Assembly: GCA_001466705.2 (NCBI GenBank)
Contig: LATX02000230.1
Span: 124,001-188,000, forward strand
Direction: 5' to 3'
Length of the DNA stretch: 64,000 bases
DNA from: Moniliophthora roreri
Taxonomy: Eukaryota; Basidiomycota; Agaricomycetes; Agaricales; Marasmiaceae
The first letter of the stretch is position 1. Each line of letters starts with the position of its first letter. The notes beneath the pieces are model-generated. The model was given only the letters and a program-made list of their open reading frames with translations. It made no database searches and was not told where the DNA came from. Made by a program: the position numbers and the translations under genes. Below are positions 1 to 12,224 of the stretch, piece after piece.

Positions 1-328
1 GTTTCGGTCAAGGATCTATAACGCTAAGCCACGTGGCTTTGCCTGCTCGTCGGATGAACTTCCTTTGTCGTCGTCAACACAGCAGATACTTACAGCTACC
101 GACCACGCATCGCTCTTCAACAACGTACGCTTGAAAAATTTCGTTATCTCATGGATGACCTAAATTAAGACATCCAAGGCGAATGGGGATCGTACAGATA
201 AAACGAAAGTAATATAGGCGGCGACAGGGGCGAATCGGCTGAATATATTTGTATAGAACGGATTGAGGAAGGACCAGGAGGACCTGTAACGAACCTCAGC
301 CAAGGTTTAAAAGAAACAGTCATTCAAC

Positions 329-1201
329 TCACAAATGCCTAATTAATCTCCCGAAGAACTTGCCTGTCGTTCCTCCAAAAAAAGCATCCAGCGACCTGCC
401 CATTCTCCTCTCAATGAACAGATACTTGATCGTAAAGACACCCTCGGCATACCGCTCCAATTTTTCCATTCGGCCTGTGTGAGATCACATACTTTGCCGT
501 TCGACCGGACTTTGGTATCGACACGGCGGCCTTTCGAAATTTGGGACCTTTGATAATCCGCAACGTGGACCGAATGTTGTGGGTTTATATTCAACGATGT
601 ACGCTACCCGACTCGGAAGTTTGAGAGGCCCCAGGTGATTGAAGACATCTTGCAGAATAGAGTCGTGGAAGAAGAAGGGCAATGTTTTCTCCTGCTTGAC
701 CAGTGATCCTCCTATCTCGGGAACTGCTGCAACTGTATCTTCAGGCTTCACTGGATCACGGCCAGGATCTACCCAATCATTGTCCCATATGAAAGCATAC
801 GCTTGGGTAGGAGAAGCAGAGTTGTTGATGATGATTTCGACAGGTTCAAGTTTGACTCGGAAACCGTGTTGTACTTTGAACTCGAAAAGGAGAAGGTCTT
901 TCCATGATTCGCAGTCCCAGACCTTCCCTTTCACGATGTCCTCGTTGTTGAAAGACGGAACAAGACGATCCACATGTTGCGCATTTCGTTCCTTCAATCG
1001 ATATCCGGGTAAATGAGCATCAAGAAGCTTGGGTTCTTCTTTGAGATGGAGTGCCCAGCTAACGCTGCCGTCCCTCGTCCAGTAGCCATGGAGGAAAATA
1101 CGTCGGAGCTTTGAGTCGCCGAACACCACCATGGATACAGTGAAAGTGATTCCTGGCGGACTTTCAAATGGCGCTTTTTCCAAACTCAGATACACAGTCA
1201 T
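329..1201 (-). CDS. Unrecognised agaric protein, C-terminal frame broken in an A run
   Basis: The reading frame starts at ATG 1201 (MTVYLSLEKAPFESPP) and runs about 200 codons with a soluble beta-rich look (LHGYWTRDG, GKVWDCESW, AYAFIWDNDWVD). No domain is recognised. Near 467 the frame ...DLTQAEW continues convincingly only after a one-base shift in a run of five A: the shifted frame reads KLERYAEGVFTIKYLFIERR and ends at a TGA at 329-331, while the unshifted frames end in non-protein-like tails. A splice solution was not found there, so this is either a sequencing indel or a real lesion. A decayed paralog lies at 9950-10430 on the same strand. A large DNA element is inserted about 50 bp upstream of the ATG, so the native promoter now lies beyond 4743. 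Function unknown; gene status fairly likely, exact structure uncertain. Confidence 0.55.
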
Positions 1202-1243
1202 CTACCGCTTTAACTCGGACAACACTTGGCACACCCGAAGCCT

Positions 1244-1251
1244 TTCCTGCA
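1244..1251. repeat. Target-site duplication (left), TTCCTGCA
   Basis: The 8-mer TTCCTGCA directly precedes the left terminal inverted repeat (CACCTTTGG...) and is repeated at 4735-4742 directly after the right one (...CCAAAGGTG). Eight-bp duplications are made by hAT, KDZ and some MULE-type transposases. Confidence 0.85.
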
Positions 1252-1639
1252 CACCTTTGGTTCCCACCCAGAACGTCATATCTGATGGACCAGAAGGGGG
1301 ACACCGGTCCATCAGACTTGACGTTAAATTTTTTTCCTGGCCGCACGCGGAAACCACCCTCGCGTATCTCAAATAATTTCGATACTTTCCGTCCACTCAC
1401 CAAGTCATCGAGTCCTCGCTCAAGTCCCTCTTGCTGCTTGACTCGGCACTCCCCGCAATGCCGGTTTCGTCACCTTTCCGTTTTCGTCGCCGTCACCGCG
1501 TCGGTCTCCCGAACATCAACATCACAAATATTCATCAACAGGCGCCTCTTGACATCAAACCACCATCATCTCGCGCCCTGTGCCCAGCTATACCTGTTTC
1601 CCTTTCCGGAATTATCGCCGGAATGCCAGCGGAGAAGTC
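1252..1639 (+). repeat. Left terminal inverted repeat of the TIR element
   Basis: About 390 bp, matched in inverted orientation by 4347-4734 and repeated at the ends of the second copy (from 26046 and up to 38342). The inner border is at the 'GCCAGCGGAGAAG' segment, after which the two arms diverge. Confidence 0.8.
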
Positions 1640-4346
1640 TGTTCCCCATCTAATGTTATAGGTGCAATTCTCATACATCTGTCACTCATAATTTTCTAAA
1701 ACCTAGAAACCTAATATCTGCATTGCAGCCGCATTCCTCTCGGAGCAGACAGGTACCTGGAGGCAAGCTCTCCGAACTCTCCGAACCTTTCCCCACCCGT
1801 TTGATGTGCCCTCTCTTATGGGGATTCATATTGTACTCACCTGGTTTCCTTCCAGCCTCCGTAGAGCTCGCTATGCAGGAGTAGATGATTTGAATCAACC
1901 GGAAATGACACTATGCCAGGTAAGCCGTGATTGACCCACCGTGGTCCGAAACTGATCATCTGTCGCTCATTTCAGAACCTTAACCTCTCATAATATCGAG
2001 CGACAAGCTCACTAGTTGAGCACCCTCTTGGCGATTCACATATGGTATGTCACAGCATAGGGAACTAGCCAGTCAAACACCGACGTCAGCAGATGGAATC
2101 ACAAAAATTCCATGGTACCTGGCAGCTACTATAAAGGATTTATTGTTAACTCATAAATGGTGGTGTGTTCCAGCCTCATTCAATTGTTTACTGCGTACTG
2201 ACCCAATCCTTCTTCAGGCAGTATAGGACATGGTGAATTTACACCCAAACATCACTGCAGATGGTCCCAAAGGGCTAAACTCAGGCGTAGATTTCACCAA
2301 AGGTACGTACAAAAACTGTTGGGACTGTTACACATGGGCAAACGGTATGTAAAGTGAGTCTTATTGCAATGACTCGACTCTCACTGGAGTCAGCAGCTTC
2401 AATTCAGTGTGTGAGCAGTTCTTTATGACCGTCACACTTGCCATGCCCTGCATTGGTGTGGACCTCAATCTGGGTGGTTCACCTGGTCACACCAGACGCA
2501 GCTGTGACGATCGGGTCTATATCCTGCATCGCAGCGCTACTTCTCACTCAGATACAGGGTACGTGTCTTCTTTTCACCTGTTTCGTCATGTTCTGGGATG
2601 CACTTGCACACTTCAACCAAGGAATAGTTTGGATCATGAAACCTGGTGTATTTATTTCCTCTATAGTAGTCAGAATCAATATATACCAATGTTATTTACC
2701 TCTTGAAACCTGAATTGGTCAATACGAACTGAAAGGGCAAGCTGGATGTTACCAAAGTGTGCTTGACACTTGCTTCAGCTATCTTGGAACTCCATCCAAA
2801 AGTCAAAGAAATATTCACCTACAACGTATATTCACCTACAATGTGATTTGTGCCATAAGGCATTCATGCCTGGTATATATCATCAATAAATCCCAAGGGC
2901 TTCTTATGTAGAATATATGTTAGTTGAAAAGGTAAGACTTTTCAGTGCCACAGTTGGGCATTCGTATTGACTATAGGGATTTACAAATAGCAAGCTCTTG
3001 AAATAGCCTTGTGTTACTCTTGGTGCAAGCGCCACTAGGACCGCTCAGAAGTGGTGAACACTGCTTAAATATGTTTATAATAATCTTCTCGTGCAGCTGT
3101 AAGCTATCCGGAGCAACAGAAGTCAAGTGGGAGTCAAAATATTCACTGTGGTGATGTGTGGTGATTCAGCATGGTGATGAACTCATTCAACACAGTAGTG
3201 TTTGCTCCTCATAGTAAACTATATTTTGATTGCTCATTAGATTTCTCAGTGCTCTTGATGACATGCCATGTGTTGGGAATTCAAGGTAGAGCAAGACGAG
3301 TACTACCTTTGCGCAATGACTGTGGTGATCACAATATTGGTGTTCTGGTTTGACTGGTTATACACCATACACTATTTCAACATTGTAGATTCCTGACTGG
3401 GCATGTATAAGAACTGAATAGTGTTGAAGACAAAATTTCTGTGCTCCATTGGAATGCGGAGGTTGCACGGTGAGCACGTTGATGCCTGCTTACCGAGTTG
3501 ATCACCTCATCAAATTCAGTTGAACCTCAAGCACTCTTGGATTATCATTATGAATATCATGAAATTCTGTATTTCCTCGCTACTACAGTTACATGCCCTT
3601 GACAAGTCGTGATAGGTTGCGTCAGTTGATACCATCCTTCCACCATATTTCACCTTTCAATTTTGCGATGGTTCCAGCTGGCAAGGAATGACTGGGTGAA
3701 TCAAATAAGCAATCCCTCTCGAGTGATTTTCAAGGCACACACCTTTCAATCCGTCTGCTCTGCCTGCAGTGTGAAGAACTCCCTTCCGGAAACAGAAATA
3801 AGTCTTGGAAGAACTGTCATTGAAATTTGAAAGCTACTCAGTAGTGAACAGACTAACCAATTACCCCATGAAGACGCTGGCCCCAGCAAACAAAACTCAT
3901 AGGAGTCAGCACAGGTGGAGCATTGCAGTCATTATATTGTGTGGATTGTATCAATTTCCGCGATACAATGTGACATGTGGTGTAGTATGGAGAGGGACAC
4001 AGGGCGAAATCATTGGGTGTATTCCAGTCAGACTCCGCTCCTTATAGTGATTTTGGAGTAGGCTTCAAGAGGCGATAAGCAAGTTAATGAAAGTACTGTG
4101 CGGGACATGACGACCATGTACCTTGTGGATAGTTGTGCATTTTGCACAATTCCATAGCCTCTTAACTTTGAGAATCCAGGACATATCAACAGACACCAAC
4201 AGAGCTACGAAGACAGAGGTGGGATTAGTGTAGTGAGGAAAAAGAATATGTACCGTATCACTAGTCCACTCATTGAGACCTATCTCAAAACAAATTTCCC
4301 ATCCCAGGGCCTAAGGACTTGTATTGAGGGTGCCATTGTGTATATG

Positions 4347-4734
4347 GAGTGCTTCGCTGGCATTCTGGCGATAATTCTGGAAAGGGAAACAGGTATAGCT
4401 GGGCACAGGGCACGAGATGATGGTGGTTTGATGTCAAGAGGCGCCTGTTGATGAATATTTGTGATGTTGATGTTCGGGAGACCGACGCGGTGACGGCGAC
4501 GAAAATGGAAAGGTGACGCAACCGGCATTGCGGGGAGTGCCGAGTCAAGCAGCAAGAGGGACTTGAGTGAGGACTCGATGACTTGGTGAGTGGATGGAAA
4601 GTATCGAAATTATTTGAGATACGCGAGGGTGGTTTCCGTGTGCGGCCAGGAAAAAAATTTAACGTCAAGTCTAATGGACCGGTGTCCCCCTTCTGGTCCA
4701 TCAGATATGACATTTTGGGTGGAAACCAAAGGTG
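4347..4734 (-). repeat. Right terminal inverted repeat of the TIR element
   Basis: Inverted copy of 1252-1639 with a few transitions; ends CCAAAGGTG immediately before the TTCCTGCA duplication at 4735-4742. Confidence 0.8.
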
Positions 4735-4742
4735 TTCCTGCA

Positions 4743-7700
4743 TCCACCAATATCTCGCTCATTGCGATGGAACATGCGTCTGAGATACAAATGGTGGTGT
4801 TTGGCTTTGAACTCAAGCTAATGGGACTACCAATAGTAAACACCAGCACCAAGACAGATGTTCCTGAACATCTCAGGGCAGTTCTCGACAATGCGCTGGG
4901 CGGAACTAATGAAGCTCCTCTGGGTGAGACGCAGGAAGCCTACACTTTGACGGAAGGAAATTTGCGATATGTGGTTGGTCAACGAGGATGTCACTTAAAA
5001 TACCGTGAATATGGCGTGTCCACATTTCCACACCTCTCAATCATGCTCTTACGAAACAACAGCGAAAATTGAACTTGCTTCACCTAAATTCCAATCTATC
5101 AAGAAGTGCACGCATCAACTATGCAAAGTATTCACGGCACTGAAAGATTGTTTCCGCATCGTAGTCAACCATACTTGCGGGCTACATATTCTCTCCCACC
5201 GAGGATTGGGATCTTTCCAGTCTCAGCATACCATGTAGTACTTTATTCATTCTCCCCAGCTTTGCAACCCCGACATGTTATAATGTTCCCGCTATGTTGT
5301 AAGGCCTTGATGAATGATAATTGCTCTCGCCCTTTTTTGCAAGCCTGCCTTGGAACAAATAATAAGAAACACCAGCAATGCCAAATTCGGCAGTCGCATT
5401 ACAGATGTTTTCCATGGTTGGATCCTTACTTCCTCCTTTCATGTTCCTTCCTCTGTCATGCAGTGTAGTGTTCTATGGCTGTGGTGCATATTCCTGTCAT
5501 CTCAATGTCTTCCACATTCTGTGCTTATACTTTATCATAGCACCATCAAATATTACCCCTATGCCACATTATCATTTGTTCAGTAGCGCCCAGCAGTCCC
5601 CTCATCATTGTTCTCGACACCGTCACCTGTGCGTGTACCATTTATAATCTGTCAATATTCACACTCAATTCCATTCTCTCTCCTGCCAGTTCCCATTATC
5701 GTCTTCCCAGCCCTCCGTGAACTTTAACTCTCTTCGGACTGTACAGTTCTTGGCTTGGCTCGGAATCATCCGAGTCTATATTTTAAGGAGCCCCCTGAAG
5801 CACCCTTTTTGATGTTTTCCCCATTCCGTGGGAGGCTAGTCGGTACTGTCACTTGGGCAGGCAACAAGGAGGTAACAGTGTTGATTGGAAGGTGCATTTC
5901 ATATCCTTTCATTGAATTGACAGTTATTACCTAGCATAGTACTGATCCTGCCGGAACCTGAAGGCACCGAAGACATATATACCCCGCCATAACACTACCT
6001 TACAAAGATTCTGACCCAGACTACATACATATCCCTCACTCTTACTATACTTCATGCTTTAATCATGGCTACTCAACATAACATCTTATAATATAAACTA
6101 TTTTGGGTATGGAAATGTTCCCCTGAAGTCTCGAGGCAATATGAGCCTCACTAGCGTGCTATCGTTCACCGACACTCCAAATATAGCAGCCTCTACTACT
6201 GAGCACTCAGTAAACATTGGCCAAACAGAACAACGTCAGACTACTAGGCTACAGTTCGGTCTCTCAGCAAAGATCGATGAGCATTGCATAGTGTTGTCAA
6301 ATTTAGAAATATTAATTGCCTTTTTTGGAAGACTCTTACCTGTTATGGCAAGAATTTTAGAGAGATCATCAATCATTGCCTGCATTTCCAGATATCCTAT
6401 TGTACCATAAACGTCTGCAGGGTTTAGTATGGGCTGCAGGTATGTATTGAAACAAATTCTGATGCTTTTGAGATGATATTCAGTTGATTTTCTGTTGTTG
6501 GTGCAGGGGGATAACTTTTGTGGCCGTCAAGAGATACAAGTTATAAGTAAAGTGTGAACGAAAGCCATTCTGAGCTTGCATGTCACTTGACTTTTTCATT
6601 TGAGGATCTAATAGCGCCGGGAGCACTCAGTTTGACCTTTTCCATGCTCCAACTCAAGTGGTAATATCTACTAGGTCTGCAAATAATATGGTGGATATGT
6701 ATGAGAAAAGTTCTTCCCTGAACACTAGTTCTGATGAGCCGGACATAGTTCAATTCCAAGCGTCTATTCAGTGCTTGTGGAATCTTGATGTTACATAGAA
6801 GGTAAATAGGTAAAGACTACTCGGTAAATTACCTCATAAAGACTCAGGAATGGCAGCGAGCATGTAGAAGGATTAGAGTAAGTAGGAATGCTGAATGATA
6901 ATGAGACTGAGTCCATGAAAACAGGCAACAATGCATACCTAAGATATCAAGAAGTGAGGTTTGATGAAATAAGGAAGTTTTGCTTGTGATCGTGAGGCTT
7001 AGGATGCCAGGGAAAAAATCCATGAGAGAGCATGTGCAAAGAGTTCCAGGATTGTCATTCGAATGATTATTTGACAGGTATCCAGAACAGGGTACTGCAT
7101 GTGAATGCTAATAAGTCTGTGTCATTCAAAAATAACTTGTACACAACATATTAGAGATCCAAGGAACCATGAGGTCGAATTATAATTTGCCAAAGTGGTC
7201 GGGATAGAAACGTTTGGGGAGAATGATAATTTGATACAAGCCTGAGAGGCAGGTGGTATCCGGGAGGTAGCTGAGGGACAATTATTAATAGCTTGAGCTG
7301 AGCCAAATAATAAAGGTGCACACCTAGCAGATCAGATCAACACAAAGTGGGGGAGAATGATAATTCTGTATGAGAGGCAGGTATCTGGGAGGTAGCTAAG
7401 GGACAATTATTATTATCTTGAGCTCAGCCAAATGATAAACATACGCACCTATGAGCAAAGAGCAGTGAGACCACAGAGGCAGAATGACAATTCAGCAGTG
7501 TGTTGTAGATTAATAAATATGGTCAAGGAATGGGAGAGGGAAAATAATAAAGGTACTGGTGGGAATAATAAAGGTACCGAATTTGATCACAATGTGCAGT
7601 TGGCAGGGTCTGCTTTATAATGTGTCAGAGTTGCATTGCTGGGGAGAACTACATTATTTCTACATGGACTGCTCCCAGTCTAGTCAGGGTCACCAAATCA

Positions 7701-9640
7701 GTTGTGGCATGGGACATGGTGTTAGATCAGTCATTCCCAAGACATCAAAGCCAACTTTTTAGCAAGAGCAAAACCAGCAGGGTCAAGATATCCAAGAACA
7801 AATATACAAAACGAAACAGAAAATATGAGGCTCCTAAGTCTGTTTTGAAGAATTCAACTTTGGAAATGATTAACCTAATCAATGCAACCTCATGGACTGT
7901 CCATTTGCTTGCAGAATTCATCTCTCTCTCCAAGTATTTTGGCTGGAACTTTCAGGCTCTGCCCACACACAAGAACTATCAAGTTCAGGTGCCCACCCAA
8001 ATCAGATGACTCTGAAATCATTCCACTCTATATCTTGCTCAGGCTCCATTTCATGTGATCGTCTTTAAGGCCTAAAGCCAACACTTCCCTTCAAGCTGCT
8101 TCTAAAAATCCTTGATATGAACAGGCCGTCATTGAAAGAGGCACTTGACAGCCTCAGGTCATTTATCAATAATGGAATCGCTGCCGATGAACATCTCACC
8201 TTTGACGCTCTCCTTGCGAACACACAGAAGGAAAATCAACTTTATCTATCTTCTTTTTCTGCTTCCCGTTGACCTCAAATTCGCCTTCACACTATTTTAC
8301 TATTGAACTGTGTATCATGGGCTTACTGTGTTCGGCTTTTGTGGATATCTGGTGTCTGGAGTTGGATCCATTGGGATGGATGATAGTCTTCCCTAGGCAG
8401 ACTTATACCCACTGTGACAATGCAAGCATGTACGTTGCTGTATGGGTGGATGAGGCAAGAGTCTGGACACTAGTCCTTGGAGAAAAGATGTTCCAGCTGT
8501 TATGCCAAGCAGCTTGGTTCTTGGTTCTGGTTCTGTCGAAACTATCACACTGATGTGCTGCATTGCCCTTATTGCTTGATCAAGAATATGTTTGGATTCA
8601 TGATACGGTTTGGCATTGGGATTTTTGTGGTAGAACACCACATACCTTATGACCTTGATATTAATACCCATCACTTATAATTAATGGATCCTATTGGGCA
8701 TTATGGCATTATCCAACTGTTCTGAGGACCAGAAGGATTGGTATCATCACATCATATCATCAGCAAAAACTGAAAAGTGCCATAACCTAGCTCCAAGGGG
8801 ATTATAACCTGATTGTGGCCTGGTTTGTAGGGGTTATGACTGGGTTTAAGGGTTATAATACCCTACAGGTGGATTATAAACCCTGGGGAACCTATTATAG
8901 CACTACATGGTTTTTGCTGATGCATAGGCACAGAGCACAGCAAATTGATTCGCAGCAGATTACATCCAATTCCAATACAATGGCAAGTGGTCCCTCAAAT
9001 AGCAGCATTCAACTGCCATGGCTTGTCATTGGCAACAAGTCATGACAAAGCATGGCATTCCCCTTGCAGGTTCATGAGCAATCAGAGAGGACAAATTCCG
9101 GTGCCTGAAGCAGATTACTCTGTGACATGCCTCAATGACAGCAATTCAAGCAAAATTCAACACTGGTGTCATAATTCACCTTTTGCCACCAGACTTATCT
9201 GTGTCCCATCTTTCATAACTCCAAACTGTCAAACCTGTGGTACACCACTTCTGAACACAAGCTGGTAGAAGCATCTCCAATCCAACTTTCAGACAAACTC
9301 TAACAAGAATTCTCTAAACCTCTCACGCTCTCTTTTCATCTCATGTCAATGCTCAAAACACTGAAAAAAGCATGTTGGTACTGAACCCTCAAAGAACATT
9401 GGACCTGGTTATGGGTCTACCATAATCTATGGGAGAGATATTGGCATCCTCCAGAGTCATGGATTGCAAGTTCAGCTGAACACAGTGGTACAGAGCAACT
9501 TAGGGGATGACCTGCAAAGATCTCTATTGATTGCTTAGACCAAAGGAGGAAAATAGGTACAGTAGGACAGGGGTGACAGGGACAGTGTAGGTACATGGCA
9601 ATAATGTGAAAGCAATGCAATTGAATACAATGTTACAGAG
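4743..9640. other. Gene-poor AT-rich stretch, repeat debris
   Basis: No ORF here carries a recognisable domain or a convincing splice-joined protein. 4743-5070 is the sequence displaced from the 5' side of the 329-1201 gene by the TIR element. 5700-6000 is compositionally closer to host DNA (GC-richer), but no gene was built from it. From 6.4 kb on, short ORFs are mutually inconsistent and the sequence is full of TpG/CpA, as expected of old deaminated repeats. A 46-bp segment at 8392-8437 recurs, about 88% identical, at 16589-16634. Confidence 0.5.
7217..7480 (+). repeat. Two diverged tandem units with PPT-like starts (possible LTR remnants)
   Basis: Two units of about 133 bp begin with GGGAGAATGATAATT and share GAGAGGCAGGT, GGGAGGTAGCT, GGGACAATTATTA and GAGCT.AGCCAAAT.ATAAA in the same order. 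GTGGGGGAGAA followed by TGATAAT looks like a polypurine tract abutting an LTR start, as in Ty1/copia elements, but no partner LTR, PBS or coding region was found. The tandem repetition is seen directly; the LTR reading is only a guess. Confidence 0.5.
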
Positions 9641-9949
9641 CAACTTGAGGAGCAACCTGCAACAGACACCAGCTAAGATTTAAGAGGACCAGCCATTGAA
9701 CTCACATTGCCTAGTTGATATCTTGAAGGGCATACTTTCCCAAACAAAACATCCTCCAAGTTGGTTGCCTTTCCCTCCCTCAATTCAAGCAACATGGTAC
9801 ATACATTGTGGACAACTCCTTCTTGCATGCCTCGATCACTTCCTAATGGGGTGGTTATGTCAAACACAATGTTTGGTTGTCACTTGAAAGCTATAGTGGT
9901 TCTCCTGGCAGCATTGGGGATTGCATGCCACAACGTCCCCCCCCAGACC

Positions 9950-10430
9950 TGGGAGTTGCCTGAATTAGAGCAACCTGAAGCTTGGATGGGTTATCAGTGA
10001 GCCCAGAGTGACGCAAGATATCCTGCACATTGTGGAAGAAGTGTTTCAAGCTGATTTGTTGGGTAGTGTAGTGTAGATGGTTGTTATATCAGAGCAAGAA
10101 GACCTGGAATGTCTGAGTTCTGGTTCCGGTATAAGGTCATGAGCCCATGGGAAAGTATAGCCTTGAACAGGGGATGAGGAGTCCAGGATGATTGCAGCGA
10201 CAGGTTGCAAATTGAACCACAGTAGGTGTGGCTCCTGCTTTGAGCTACACTTCCAGACCCTCCCTTCCGCAATATTGCTCTCATTGTCTGACTGAATGGG
10301 AGGAGATATAGAGAGATTTGTTCCTGAACTGCATCTGGGTAAATGGCTCAGGTTCCTCTTCAAGTTGTATTTTAGGTTTCTTCCCTCGGCCCAATAGCCA
10401 TGAAGGCAAATGAATATAGGTTGAGTGGTT
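9950..10430 (-). pseudogene. Decayed paralog of the 329-1201 gene
   Basis: Translated on the minus strand the segment gives LHGYWAEGRNLKYNLKRN, EGRVWKCSS, LDSSSPVQGYTFPWAHDL and, after a break, KHFFHNVQDILRHSG. These align in order with LHGYWTRDGSVSWALHLKEE, KGKVWDCES, INNSASPTQAYAFIWDNDW and LPFFFHDSILQDVFNHLG of the gene at 329-1201. The open part (10046-10363) has no start of its own, the next block needs a change of frame, and no C-terminal counterpart follows. The two copies are about 9 kb apart in the same orientation. Function unknown in both. Confidence 0.6.
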
Positions 10431-10439
10431 TGGGTTGTT

Positions 10440-12224
10440 GATCAATGCAAGGTGTACTCATCCTCTGACGAGACCCTCTCCAGGGCCCTCACGTCCTCTT
10501 TCCATCTTGCTTCGACACAGAAACACCAACAAAAACCCCAAACCAGCTCGTTAACACTGAGCTTTCAAATGTTAAACGGTTCAAGAGGGCACACTTCATA
10601 GAAAACTCAGAAAAGAACTTGAATAAAATTTTGGACAAGACATACAGGTTTGACCAGTCTATCTGCACCTCCTTACGCCTTTTATCTCCACTAATGGCGA
10701 CTTCGATTTTGAAAAAGATAATGTATCATTGAGGAGCAAACGAAGACAATGGTCCCTCGACTTCAGTGTCGCGCAGTGAACCGATGCGGCGAACGGCGAA
10801 ATTCCCTCAGGACATCGGGGACAGACTCAAATCTCTATTCAACTTGAGGAATTCATCAAGTCAAATACAGTTGAAGGCATGATCGAAGAGGCGACGGTCG
10901 ATAATTGTGGTTGGGAAGAAAATTCGACCGTTTTCTCTCACGGATCTCCATCATCCTGAACTTTTCCTCTGTAATCCATTCTATCCTTCAAAATCTGACT
11001 TCTGGTGCCTTGAAAGGCCGGAAAGCATACTTCCGTGCTAACCTACTTGTATCACTTACTCAGCCCAGAGTGGTACTACAGGAAGAACGACACGAGGACC
11101 AGTTAGGGCTCCTAGCGGATCGGATTAGGATCGGATACGGATTCATCCGTTCGGATGGTGGTCGAGAGAGCAATCCCATCGGCGGATGGCCCGATAATCC
11201 GGCGGGTGGGCGCTAAGCTGGCAGCGCCCCACAATGAAATTCCTCCCACGGCGAAAATTTTGCTCCCCGTTCTTCACCTTCAGTCCCATCGGCAGGTCTC
11301 AAGACACTATACAAACATTCAAGATGCGACGTCATGTTGAGAATATAATGCTTGTAGTCACTCAGGGTGAGGGAGAATAGACAGGGCTCTCGGGTGCGGG
11401 ACATTGATCTAGTTGTGCATGCCAAGTATCTGACTATTACATCTGTTGCGTATAGGATTTAGTCGGCACAAGTTCGTATAACGTACGCAGAACAGCTAAA
11501 ATACAAGTCCAATATTAGTCATACAGACAGACAATGGCTGATATATCGCCCACCACTACAAATGTCGAAAATATGTCCACGTACGACTCCGGTCGACCCA
11601 ACGAAGCCCAATAACAACTACCTGCACCACGTGACCCATCCGTCGGTTGGTGCTCGTCAAGGAGTCCATCTGCCATCCGAATCTGACCTCTCATCGCTCG
11701 GATGATAGCGGATCATCCGATCCGCTAGAATCCGCTAGAAGCCTTACGCGAGGTTCACGGATCCTGGACCAATGGCAGCAGATACAGCAAAGATTTGGCT
11801 CACCTGTGAACAAGGAACGGTCTTCAAAGTTCAAACGCCCCTGCTCGCATCTGATTGGTCTGCCTAACTTCCGAGGTGTTTTAGTCCTAAATGAATCACT
11901 CCTGTGTAGCGAGAATGACTAAGTCTGCTGCAGAAGAATCTGCCGGCTGCATCTGCAGCGCACACCATCAACCAAGTTCTAACGGGTCTCACACAACATT
12001 ACTGAGCGTCTGCCAAATGACAAAGGCAAGCCTTACTGTCCACCGATCTGATAACGGAACTGAGAATGTGCTACTACATCTGTGGCTTGTGGTGTTCAAA
12101 CATTCCTCAGCCGTTGCTGGCCTACTCACTAGCCCATAGAAAACAAGTACCTTCAATCCCAAGTACTTAAGAAGGTTTTCTATTTTCCTCGAACTCACCC
12201 ACCCACTCATCCCTACTCTACAAG
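10440..12224. other. Intergenic region with GGATCGGAT-type motif clusters
   Basis: No supported gene. 11118-11165 and 11683-11765 carry clusters of GGATCGGAT/CGGATC-like words in opposite orientations, about 600 bp apart; this subterminal style occurs in small non-autonomous DNA elements, but ends and a TSD could not be fixed. The last 200 bp would hold the promoter of the membrane-protein gene starting at 12225. Confidence 0.3.

Larger units (their letters stand above)
1252..4734. mobile_element. Non-autonomous TIR DNA transposon, 3.48 kb, 8-bp TSD
   Basis: The ends are CACCTTTGGTTCCCACCC and its reverse complement, extended as inverted arms of roughly 390 bp (1252-1639 and 4347-4734) with only scattered differences. 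The 8-bp direct duplication TTCCTGCA flanks the element. The interior has no long ORF and no recognisable transposase, so it should depend on a relative elsewhere. Long TIRs recall MULE elements; the 8-bp TSD also fits hAT or the KDZ elements common in agarics; the superfamily cannot be settled without a transposase. ORFs visible in the arms are shadows repeated in all copies. A second, interrupted copy fills 26046-38342. Differences between copies are mainly transitions at CpG. Confidence 0.85.

Noticed and set aside
1164..1661. ORFs in the TIR arms (also at 4280-4783, 25993-26455, 37898-38421)
   Set aside because: They repeat in every arm in both orientations and cross element borders into unrelated flanks; they have no start or domain logic. 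Treated as repeat sequence.
4590..5072. 160-codon plus-strand ORF across the right TIR
   Set aside because: Its first third is TIR sequence and the rest is displaced flank; no splice or domain support.
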